Assembly (NCBI GenBank): GCA_947307505.1
Contig: CAMZJG010000042.1
Location: 1 to 7,696 of the forward strand
Origin: an uncultured Clostridia bacterium
GTDB lineage: Bacteria > Bacillota_A > Clostridia > Oscillospirales > Oscillospiraceae
Reading direction: 5' to 3'
DNA length: 7,696 bases
Shown piece after piece: positions 1 to 5,451 of this stretch (position 1 is the stretch's first letter; every line of letters starts with the position of its first letter). The notes beneath the pieces were generated by a model. That model saw only the letters and a list, made by a program, of their open reading frames with translations. It ran no database searches and was not told the origin of the DNA. The position numbers were made by a program, and so were the translations under genes.

Positions 1-778
1 CCCCTTTGATGGAGGGATAGTAGCGAAACTCCAAGCCGCCGCTGATCCAGCCGAATACGATATACCACAGGCAGAAGCCCAGCCAAAGCAAGGCAGATCG
101 GTCCCGGCTGTCCATACGGTAAATGGAGAAGGCAGACCGCCCCGGCAGGCCGTAACCCCGGCTCTTCATGCTGTCCGCGGTCTCGATGGCGTTCTCCAGG
201 CTCCAGGTCACCAGAATGGACAGGATGGTGATCCCGTGCTTCATCCGCTGAACGATGCCTCCATTGCTCACATCACGCCCGACACATTGTTGAGCGGTGC
301 GCACGGTTTTCAGCTGAGCGGTGAACTTCGGCACGAACCGGAGGGTCATGCTCAGGACCAGGCTCAAAGCCGGGATAATCCGTCCGAAGAGATACACGAA
401 CTTGTCCGAAGTCATGACCTCGTTATAGCAGGAGAACCACTGCACCACGCTCACCAGCATCGCGGCGGAGGCCACGCCGTAGACGAGGCTCTCCAGAGTG
501 ATGGGGTTATCGTTGGGGGTGTAGGCTAGGATGGTGACGCCCTCGTGATTGAAGGCCGGGTTCAGGATCGCCGCCAGGAACATCATGGGCAGCAGGAACC
601 GAAGGGAGAAAAGAAGCCCTTTTCTCCCTTTGAGATAGAGATTGTACGCCGTGGCGCTGCCTAAAGAGATCACCAGACAGACCGGATGCATGAAGCACAT
701 TCCAAAGACCAGCACCAGGGCAAAGTACAGAAAGTTCACCAGCGGGTGGTAGCTGGACAAAGCATCTCGGTTAATCAT
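1..778 (-). CDS. ecfT: EcfT, transmembrane subunit of an ECF-type vitamin/metal transporter (3' end cut off by window)
   Basis: This is the N-terminal 259 residues of an energy-coupling factor T subunit, the membrane scaffold that links a substrate-binding S component to the EcfA/A' ATPases. The frame stays open to base 1, so the C-terminus lies outside. Hydrophobic segments are visible at about residues 12-48, 54-74, 96-116, 132-148, 182-198 and 228-246. The family's cytoplasmic coupling region is recognisable: LSMTLRFVPKF (142-152), a charged stretch with TVRTAQQ (158-164), and ADSMKSRGYGLPGR (201-214). The SRG at 206-208 matches the Ala-Arg-Gly-type motif that contacts the ATPases. The start is the ATG at 778-776; an AAGGA about 15 bases upstream is a rather distant ribosome site, but no better start exists in frame. 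It lies 7 bp after the stop of the TIM-barrel gene, so the two are probably co-transcribed. Genes for EcfA ATPases would be expected further downstream, beyond base 1. The substrate is not shown by EcfT itself. Confidence 0.9.
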   Translation of the reverse strand, partial: MINRDALSSYHPLVNFLYFALVLVFGMCFMHPVCLVISLGSATAYNLYLKGRKGLLFSLRFLLPMMFLAAILNPAFNHEGVTILAYTPNDNPITLESLVYGVASAAMLVSVVQWFSCYNEVMTSDKFVYLFGRIIPALSLVLSMTLRFVPKFTAQLKTVRTAQQCVGRDVSNGGIVQRMKHGITILSILVTWSLENAIETADSMKSRGYGLPGRSAFSIYRMDSRDRSALLWLGFCLWYIVFGWISGGLEFRYYPSIKG

Positions 779-785
779 AGCGCGT

Positions 786-1877
786 TTAATAAATCCTTCG
801 AACGACGTGATCCAGAAACCAATTTCCCGTTGGTTCCGGTGCCTGTCTCACTCTTTTCCTATACTCCTCTCCCTCAGCGACATTCATCTTGTCCAAACCC
901 TCGTGATACCCCCAACGCATCATACGCTGTTGATACCATATGGCGTACTTTTTCCCGTGATAGACGCTACTGCTGATCTCATGGGTCAAATACCTGGGCT
1001 GTACGCGGCCCAGGATCATCACGCACTCCTCTGTCGTCCATGGCCGATGTCGGTCGATCTGCAGGATATGGGCGTAGTTTCGGGAAAACTCCTCGTTGTA
1101 ATCCAAGGGAAAATCCTCCGGCAGCTTACCCACGGTCTTTCGGCAGTAAGCTCCGCTCAAAGACTGGTGGAAATGAAGGCCGTAGATACTTTTTGCCAAA
1201 TCTCCGTGCTTTTCGATCATCTTCAGGATGTACTTGATCCCATCCCACTCGCTCCTGATCTTCCAGTTGGTGTTCATCAGATGGCCGGTGTCCAGCATGA
1301 TCCCCACTCGGGGATAGTTGATTCGGGACAAAAGGTATTCTGTCTTCTCAGGATCGGTGAAGGTGAAGCCCGGCCACCATTGGTTTTCCACCAGGAAGTC
1401 AAAGGTCGGCTCTACCCCGTCCAGCAGGATGTTAATGAACTCAATCGCCCCGTCCAGGACTTCCCGGTCCGTATGCAGCCAGCGGTAAGTATACCCTTCT
1501 TCCAGAGATACATCCGAGACATGAAAGACCATATAAGGCGCTTTCAGCCGGATACCCAGGGCCAGATCCTCCTGAAAATGCCGCAACAGGTCCTCCGGCT
1601 TCGTCCCGCGGTAGACCTCATTCACTGTCTTCCAGGAACCAAACTTGTGAATGAGCGCCACATTATCCTGCCGCCAGAAGTCCAGCCAATCCACATAGAA
1701 GGTCATGTGGTATCCTGCCACCAGGGAGAGGGGGATATCGTCTGGAAGGTTATCCGGGTCAGCAATGAACTCCAGGCCGTCCAGCTTAACCTCCTTCACT
1801 TTTTCTTTCACATTCTCCCAGCCTCCATAAGCCTGGAGGGTGTAGGTAGAAAGAGGGAAATTCGTGGTTTCAATCAT
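786..1877 (-). CDS. TIM-barrel protein of the sugar-phosphate isomerase/epimerase (AP-endonuclease-2-like) superfamily
   Basis: This is a 363-aa cytosolic protein with no signal peptide. The pattern fits the xylose-isomerase-like TIM barrel (AP_endonuc_2 type): LDGLEFIAD (32-40), MVFHVSD (116-122), FLVENQWWPG (161-170), VGIMLDTGHL (191-200), YGLHFHQS (232-239) and LTHEIS (297-302). Candidate metal or catalytic residues are E36, H119, E164, D196, H199, H235/H237 and E300, in the order expected along the barrel strands. The family includes isomerases, epimerases and endonuclease IV-like enzymes, so the substrate cannot be named. The start ATG has only a weak purine-rich site (GAAAGAAGA) upstream. 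It is the first gene of a minus-strand pair with ecfT, 7 bp apart, and divergent from the antitoxin gene. The tight linkage suggests a role in handling the imported compound or its sugar moiety, but that is inference. The family call is firm; the specific function is unknown. Confidence 0.8.
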   Translation of the reverse strand: MIETTNFPLSTYTLQAYGGWENVKEKVKEVKLDGLEFIADPDNLPDDIPLSLVAGYHMTFYVDWLDFWRQDNVALIHKFGSWKTVNEVYRGTKPEDLLRHFQEDLALGIRLKAPYMVFHVSDVSLEEGYTYRWLHTDREVLDGAIEFINILLDGVEPTFDFLVENQWWPGFTFTDPEKTEYLLSRINYPRVGIMLDTGHLMNTNWKIRSEWDGIKYILKMIEKHGDLAKSIYGLHFHQSLSGAYCRKTVGKLPEDFPLDYNEEFSRNYAHILQIDRHRPWTTEECVMILGRVQPRYLTHEISSSVYHGKKYAIWYQQRMMRWGYHEGLDKMNVAEGEEYRKRVRQAPEPTGNWFLDHVVRRIY

Positions 1878-1893
1878 CTATTTGTCTTCTTTC

Positions 1894-1948
1894 ATGCAAT
1901 ATTTATGATGCCGATTGTATTGCATAGGCAAGCTGCATATGCTATACT
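1894..1948 (+). promoter_or_regulatory. Promoter and probable operator of the toxin-antitoxin pair
   Basis: A sigma-A-type promoter is visible: -35 TTGCAT (1920-1925), a spacer of exactly 17 bp, and -10 TATACT (1943-1948), about 23 bp before the antitoxin start. A perfect 8-bp inverted repeat, ATGCAATA (1894-1901) and TATTGCAT (1918-1925), has its right arm covering the -35 box. A palindrome GCATATGC (1935-1942) sits just before the -10. The pentamer GCATA occurs at 1922, 1935 and 1953. Ribbon-helix-helix antitoxins normally autoregulate by binding such short palindromes, so these are candidate operator sites. Any promoter for the divergent TIM-barrel gene must lie in the same 93 bp; a weak minus-strand candidate is TTGCCT (1931-1926) with CATAAA about 18 bp on. 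The promoter hexamers are seen directly; the operator role is inferred. Confidence 0.6.
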
Positions 1949-1970
1949 GATGGCATAGGGAGGGATGGTC

Positions 1971-2297
1971 ATGTCCACAACTTCTATTCGCATGGATGAT
2001 GCAGTTCGAGAGGAAACGACCCGGATCGCTTCGGAAATGGGACTCTCGCTGAATACGGTGATCAATATCCTGGTCCGGAAGTTCAATGCCGAAAAAGGCT
2101 TCTTCTTTCCTGTTCGTTTGGAAACAGCGGAGAAAACCGTCTTCGATCTGGACTCTGACGAATTCCAGGCTGCCTGCCGCAAGGCCGTCGCCGAACGGGA
2201 TACGCTGCAGGCCATGCCTTACGTTACCCGGCTGGATGCCGAAACGGGCAAGCTCATGAAGGTTTATCCGGACGGACAGGTGGAATATGTCCTCTGA
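1971..2297 (+). CDS. RelB/DinJ-like ribbon-helix-helix antitoxin
   Basis: This is a 108-aa protein whose N-terminus fits the RelB/DinJ antitoxin family: a beta strand TSIRMD (4-9), helix A (about 10-22), and helix B after the turn MGLSLNTV (23-30). It would dimerise and bind DNA as a ribbon-helix-helix. The C-terminal part is longer than in a minimal DinJ and ends in TRLDAETGKLMKVYPDGQVEYV (86-107), a hairpin-like tail that may be the toxin-neutralising part. The ATG at 1971 is preferred over the in-frame ATG at 1965, because the ribosome site GGGAGG (1958-1963) is 7 bases from the first and overlaps or abuts the second. Its last 11 bp overlap the start of the kinase gene, which is typical of translationally coupled toxin-antitoxin pairs. 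It probably represses its own promoter. The DNA-binding fold is fairly certain; the antitoxin role is inferred from fold and position. Confidence 0.8.
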   Translation: MSTTSIRMDDAVREETTRIASEMGLSLNTVINILVRKFNAEKGFFFPVRLETAEKTVFDLDSDEFQAACRKAVAERDTLQAMPYVTRLDAETGKLMKVYPDGQVEYVL

Positions 2298-2874
2298 AAA
2301 GCCTGTTGAAAACCGTCCCCGTCTCCTGGTCTTCGCTGGGCCGAACGGCTCCGGTAAATCCACGGTAACGAAGGGTCTGCCAATTGTCGGCATTTATGTG
2401 AATGCTGATGATATCAAGCGCATCTCCGGCTGTACCGATCTGGAAGCTGCGCAGGAAGCCGAGAAGATCCGCAGCATCCTGCTGGAGGAAAAACAGGACT
2501 TCACCTTCGAGACGGTCCTTTCCACAGACCGGAATTTGGAACTGCTGCGGCGGGCGAAGGAAGCCGGATATGAGATCCAAGCTGTTTTTGTGCTGACCTG
2601 CAGCAGCGATATCAATGTCCGTCGCGTCCAGGAACGGGTGCGTAACGGCGGTCACGATGTCCCGGAGGAGAAGATCCGGAGCAGATATACCCGCTCCATA
2701 AAGAATCTGGCAAAGCTTGTCCGCATCGCTGATCGGACCCGGGTAATCGATAACTCCGGTACCGAGCCTTTTCTGATCTGCGAGGTTGTCGGCACGTCTG
2801 TCCGCATTCGGGAAACGGAGGTTTGGCCGAAAAAGGCGATCCTAAGTCTGCTTTACGAAGAAACCAAAAACTGA
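2287..2874 (+). CDS. Zeta-toxin-like P-loop kinase (putative toxin)
   Basis: This is a 195-aa P-loop protein of the zeta toxin/PezT-like group. Visible motifs are Walker A GPNGSGKST (18-26), NADDIKR (39-45), FETVLST (74-80), the family signature RVQERVRNGGHDVP (113-126) followed by the basic helix KIRSRYTRSIKNL (129-141), and VIDNSG (153-158). In characterised zeta toxins the equivalents act as nucleotide-binding, catalytic-base and sugar-binding residues, and the enzyme phosphorylates UDP-N-acetylglucosamine, blocking wall synthesis. It is shorter than classical zeta toxins (about 270-290 aa) and resembles the compact chromosomal zeta-like proteins. The start overlaps the antitoxin stop by 11 bp, with AGGTGG just upstream inside the antitoxin gene. 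Its partner is a DinJ-like protein rather than an epsilon antitoxin. It may be a true toxin or a housekeeping small-molecule kinase; the substrate is not shown by the sequence. Confidence 0.85.
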   Translation: MSSEKPVENRPRLLVFAGPNGSGKSTVTKGLPIVGIYVNADDIKRISGCTDLEAAQEAEKIRSILLEEKQDFTFETVLSTDRNLELLRRAKEAGYEIQAVFVLTCSSDINVRRVQERVRNGGHDVPEEKIRSRYTRSIKNLAKLVRIADRTRVIDNSGTEPFLICEVVGTSVRIRETEVWPKKAILSLLYEETKN

Positions 2875-2888
2875 GGCGGATGCGGTAC

Positions 2889-2910
2889 TTATCTGTATCT
2901 ATCCAGATAA
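2889..2910 (+). repeat. Short inverted repeat after the kinase gene
   Basis: TTATCTG (2889-2895) and CAGATAA (2904-2910) form a perfect 7-bp inverted repeat around an 8-base loop, 15 bp after the kinase stop codon. No T-run follows on either strand, so it is not an intrinsic terminator. It could be an mRNA 3'-end hairpin or simply chance; the stem is AT-rich and weak. Confidence 0.3.
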
Positions 2911-2961
2911 AATGCATTTCCGGTAGTTGGCTGCGGAGAAAGTAATTACTAAACCGAATCT

Positions 2962-3001
2962 GCGGGGTAGGTCCTCTTCTTGGGGACTTTCCCCGCTTTT
3001 T
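2962..3001 (+). terminator. Rho-independent terminator of the toxin-antitoxin operon
   Basis: GCGGGG (2962-2967) pairs with CCCCGC (2991-2996). After one T/T mismatch, AGGTCC (2969-2974) pairs with GGACTT (2984-2989), including one G-T pair, around a 9-base loop. Five Ts follow at 2997-3001. This is a classical intrinsic terminator for plus-strand transcripts coming from the kinase gene. The last T is the first base of the TCA that encodes the lipoprotein's stop codon on the other strand, so the two convergent units abut with no spare sequence. On the minus strand there is no U-run after the hairpin, so it should terminate poorly in that direction. Confidence 0.85.
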
Positions 3002-3684
3002 CATCCTTCTGCGGTGACTGTTCCGCTCACGGCATACCCGCCGCCTACGTCGTAGCCCAGATCGCAGGTGTAGCGCCATTCCACCACGTCCCCGTCCTTC
3101 AGAGCATAGCGGGAACAGCCGTAATTGGGAAACCAGCCGTTGACGCTGTACATCCAGCCGGAGAGCTTGCCCACATTAAACTCATACAGGTTGTTGATGC
3201 CCTCGATGTAGGCTGAGTTGTAGATAGGGGTGTTCTCAAATTCCATGTGGATGCCGTTCTGCTTGCATGTCCGCTTTAGCACCTGGAACACGCTCTCGCC
3301 TTCAAAGAATACCACTTCAGTGGGTTCCAGGATCCAGCCGTCTTCCGGTACCAGCTCCCGCTTGTCCTTATCACACTTCTCCATGTTGTCCAGAATGGTG
3401 GCACAGGAGATCGAGATGGTACAACGGAATTCCTGATCCGTTACGGTGGCGTCCTGGGGCTCCACCGGCATGGGCTTCCCCTCCGGCACCGGGTCGGTGA
3501 GGTACTTATCCCGGCCCGTCTCCGGGTCCAGTTCCATACCCTGGCTCTCGGAGTAGGCGATATCCTCCTCTTTGAAACCCCCCTCCGGGGTAGGCGCTGC
3601 GGCGGGATCGGTTTTCCCTCCGCAGGCGGGCAATGCCAGGAGCAGAAGCAGCGCCAGCAGCAGCGGCAATACTCGTGTCAGCAT
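3001..3684 (-). CDS. DUF4430 (transcobalamin C-terminal-like) lipoprotein
   Basis: This is a 227-aa membrane-anchored lipoprotein. The N-terminus MLTRVLPLLLALLLLLALPAC is a lipoprotein signal, with the lipobox LPAC placing the lipidated Cys at residue 21. A low-complexity Pro/Glu/Gly-rich linker (about 22-80) follows, then a DUF4430 domain (about 85-207). Its hallmark C-terminal part is present: SGWMYSVNGWFPNYG (175-189) and LKDGDVVEWRYT (195-206). DUF4430 is related to the beta domain that closes over cobalamin in transcobalamin and intrinsic factor, and it also occurs in many Gram-positive surface proteins. The mature part has six further cysteines (88, 94, 104, 140, 190, 207), so disulfides are possible. 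The start is the ATG at 3684, because GAGGTG (3696-3691) lies 6 bases upstream. A GTG at 3693 would destroy that spacing but would add two basic residues. It begins 10 bp after the toroid-SLH gene, so the two are probably one operon. The ligand is inferred, not seen. Confidence 0.85.
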   Translation of the reverse strand: MLTRVLPLLLALLLLLALPACGGKTDPAAAPTPEGGFKEEDIAYSESQGMELDPETGRDKYLTDPVPEGKPMPVEPQDATVTDQEFRCTISISCATILDNMEKCDKDKRELVPEDGWILEPTEVVFFEGESVFQVLKRTCKQNGIHMEFENTPIYNSAYIEGINNLYEFNVGKLSGWMYSVNGWFPNYGCSRYALKDGDVVEWRYTCDLGYDVGGGYAVSGTVTAEG

Positions 3685-3694
3685 CCTTTTCACC

Positions 3695-5341
3695 TCAGAT
3701 CAGATTCGCCAGGACCAGCATCCGATACAGCATCTCCGCCACTTCGCCCCGCAGGATCTCCCGTGTAGGCTCGGCGTTCATTGCAGACGTATCCAAAAGT
3801 TCGTTGTCATAACAGAACGCCATTGCTTCTTTTGCCCAGGGCGCAATGGTGCGGTAATCCATATAATCACAGAGCACATCATTTTGCGTCGCCTCGCCCA
3901 CAGCTGTGTCCAGCCCGCAGAGCTTGGCCGCACGAATGGTCATGACAGCGGCTTCCTGCCGGGTGATGGTCCCTTCCGGATCGAATTCTGTATCCGATCT
4001 GCCGTTCACGATACCGTAGGCGTTCGCCGTTCCCACATACGCCGCATACCATGCGTTCGCCGCCACGTCCTTGAACTTGCCGTTTGCCTGGGGTGTCAGG
4101 CCCAGAGCCTTGACCACAATGGTCGCGTACTGTGCACGGGTCATGGTGGCGTCCGGACTGAACTCCGCCTCGTTCATCCCGTTGATGATCTCCCGTGCTG
4201 CCAGTGCTTCAATTGCAGCCTTATTGGGGCTGTTCTTGATATCCCCGAAGGTGATCCCCGGCTTCGTCACCGCCTTGGGTTGTACGTCCTCGTGCTTATT
4301 GGCAAGCCCCGTACCCGGCGCACGCTCCTCCACAGCGGGGGCATCCCCAATGGAAATGGCGTCAGTCATCCGGTACAGGCTGTTCTTTCCTTTCTCAAAA
4401 CGCAGACAGGCGATCAGACCGTATAACCCCTGCTCGGCGGTCATCTGGTTATTCCCGTCTGACCCGTCCGCGATATGGTTGAAGCCGCCTGTGGCGGTGC
4501 GGAAGGTGAGGACATTGTCTAACAGAGTGTTTCCGTTTTTCACAAAACAGCTGTCGTTCCAGCCAAGCCCCAGTTCACACAGGGCTACCAGCATCTGCAC
4601 GGCGCTTTCGCAATTGAGGTCGCCGTCCATATTTGCGTAGCCTCCTCGTTCATCCTGCTTCTTGCTCATACAGGAAAGAGCCCGGTCGATCGCCGCCGCC
4701 ACGGCGGGCTGATCCTGATACTTCGCCAGAGCCTGGAGGGCCATACCCGTGATATCCGCTTCAGCGGGATCTGCAGAACTGCGGCGGGATAGGGTCCATC
4801 CGCCTTCATCCAGCTCCGCATTCAGGATGCAGTCAATGTACATCTGCCGCGTGGCCTGGGTCGCTGCCTCAGGGTTCTGCGGCATGGGATAATTCGCGCT
4901 GTCCAATGCGATGAGCGCCCAGATAGGCCCGTTGAGCCCCTGCCAGATGGTCTTGTCATAATCTCCAAGGGGCGTCAGCAGATTATAGCCCCCCACGTCC
5001 CGGGCATCCTTGCCCAGGGCGGACAGAGTGACGATGACCCTGGAGTATTCCGTATATTTTCTGTTGTGCAAGACACCTTGCATTCCCTGGATGTCCTGTA
5101 CAAGCTTGCCGTAGTACGCTTCGAAGTACCCATCCGGCACGGCATAGCCGCTCCGAGCCAGACCCAAAACGGCCCATTCCCCGCCGATGGAGCCCAGCTC
5201 CGGCTTCGGCACGGCATTGAGCATATATTGTGCGCTACCGTTTACCAGCGTCTGCAGATCAACGCCCGCAGCCCCTGCGGCAGGGGTGAACAGCGCCAGC
5301 AGACAGGTGAAAATCAAGACAAAAGACAGTATTTTCTTCAT
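3695..5341 (-). CDS. Secreted alpha/alpha-toroid protein (intrinsic-factor/squalene-cyclase-like repeats) with three SLH wall anchors
   Basis: This is a 548-aa exported protein. MKK plus a hydrophobic core and an AAGAAG cleavage region (about 20-26) form a Sec signal peptide. Residues about 30-320 consist of repeating helix pairs of the prenyltransferase/squalene-oxidase toroid type: EWAVLGLARSGY (55-66), YSRVIVTLSALGK (99-111), GPIWALIALDSANY (138-151), EGGWTLSRR (179-187) with ADITGMALQALAKY (195-208), RGGYANMDGDLNCESAVQ (232-249) and GGFNHIADG (285-293) with TAEQGLYGLIACL (301-313). The catalytic Asp-rich motif of terpene cyclases (DxDD) is not seen, which favours ligand binding over catalysis. 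A linker (about 330-362) leads to SLH domains at about 365-414 (TRAQ), 423-477 (TRQE) and a degenerate third at about 490-548 (LRGE). SLH domains bind pyruvylated secondary wall polymers. The start was set at ATG 5341 because the signal peptide begins there and GGAGG sits both 3 and 10 bases upstream; the in-frame extension up to 5533 lies largely over the neighbouring gene. The downstream neighbour is a DUF4430 lipoprotein. Confidence 0.85.
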   Translation of the reverse strand: MKKILSFVLIFTCLLALFTPAAGAAGVDLQTLVNGSAQYMLNAVPKPELGSIGGEWAVLGLARSGYAVPDGYFEAYYGKLVQDIQGMQGVLHNRKYTEYSRVIVTLSALGKDARDVGGYNLLTPLGDYDKTIWQGLNGPIWALIALDSANYPMPQNPEAATQATRQMYIDCILNAELDEGGWTLSRRSSADPAEADITGMALQALAKYQDQPAVAAAIDRALSCMSKKQDERGGYANMDGDLNCESAVQMLVALCELGLGWNDSCFVKNGNTLLDNVLTFRTATGGFNHIADGSDGNNQMTAEQGLYGLIACLRFEKGKNSLYRMTDAISIGDAPAVEERAPGTGLANKHEDVQPKAVTKPGITFGDIKNSPNKAAIEALAAREIINGMNEAEFSPDATMTRAQYATIVVKALGLTPQANGKFKDVAANAWYAAYVGTANAYGIVNGRSDTEFDPEGTITRQEAAVMTIRAAKLCGLDTAVGEATQNDVLCDYMDYRTIAPWAKEAMAFCYDNELLDTSAMNAEPTREILRGEVAEMLYRMLVLANLI

Positions 5342-5367
5342 TTTCCTCCAACCTCCGGAAATGGCTA

Positions 5368-5395
5368 CTTGGGACGCGAGTTTCCGCGTCCCAAG
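5368..5395. repeat. Perfect 11-bp inverted repeat (hairpin 2) in the intergenic region
   Basis: CTTGGGACGCG (5368-5378) and CGCGTCCCAAG (5385-5395) form a perfect 11-bp stem with a 6-base loop, in the leader of the toroid-SLH gene. On the minus (operon) strand no U-run follows, and the ribosome site begins about 11 bases later. On the plus strand the stem is followed by ATCG and six Ts (5400-5405), a terminator-like arrangement pointing against the operon. It may stabilise or process the mRNA, or block antisense transcription. Confidence 0.6.
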
Positions 5396-5410
5396 ATCGT
5401 TTTTTGCGCC

Positions 5411-5444
5411 GGTCCCGTGCCCCGGTTTCCCGGGGCATGGGACC
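5411..5444. repeat. Strong 15-bp inverted repeat (hairpin 1) just after the large SLH gene
   Basis: A 15-base arm (5411-5425) pairs with 5430-5444 around a 4-base loop. On the minus strand the loop is GAAA, a stable GNRA-type tetraloop, with one A/C mismatch in the stem. On the plus strand the same position is a G-T wobble, so the plus-strand stem is complete, and it is followed by AAAG and five Ts (5449-5453). It starts 7 bp after the stop codon of the large surface protein. In operon orientation it lacks a U-run, so it is more likely an mRNA-stability or processing hairpin than a full terminator. Confidence 0.6.
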
Positions 5445-5451
5445 AAAGTTT

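Noticed and set aside
807..1958. 383-codon plus-strand open frame opposite the TIM-barrel gene
   Set aside because: It is the mirror of a well-supported minus-strand gene, has no recognisable motifs or ribosome site, and runs into the divergent promoter region.
1878..2393. 171-codon minus-strand open frame opposite the antitoxin
   Set aside because: It covers the toxin-antitoxin promoter and the antitoxin gene, has no recognisable motifs, and is best explained as an antisense shadow.
3685..3693. GTG start for the DUF4430 lipoprotein
   Set aside because: The GAGGTG ribosome site overlaps this GTG and is correctly spaced for the ATG at 3684 instead.
3572..4640. Long plus-strand open frames (284 and 189 codons)
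   Set aside because: Both lie opposite the toroid-SLH and lipoprotein genes, show no domain-like sequence and have atypical composition.
5342..5451. Cobalamin riboswitch in the leader of the toroid-SLH gene
   Set aside because: The region is only 110 bp and filled by two simple hairpins; no B12-box-like sequence or multi-stem core was seen. A riboswitch could still lie beyond 7696.
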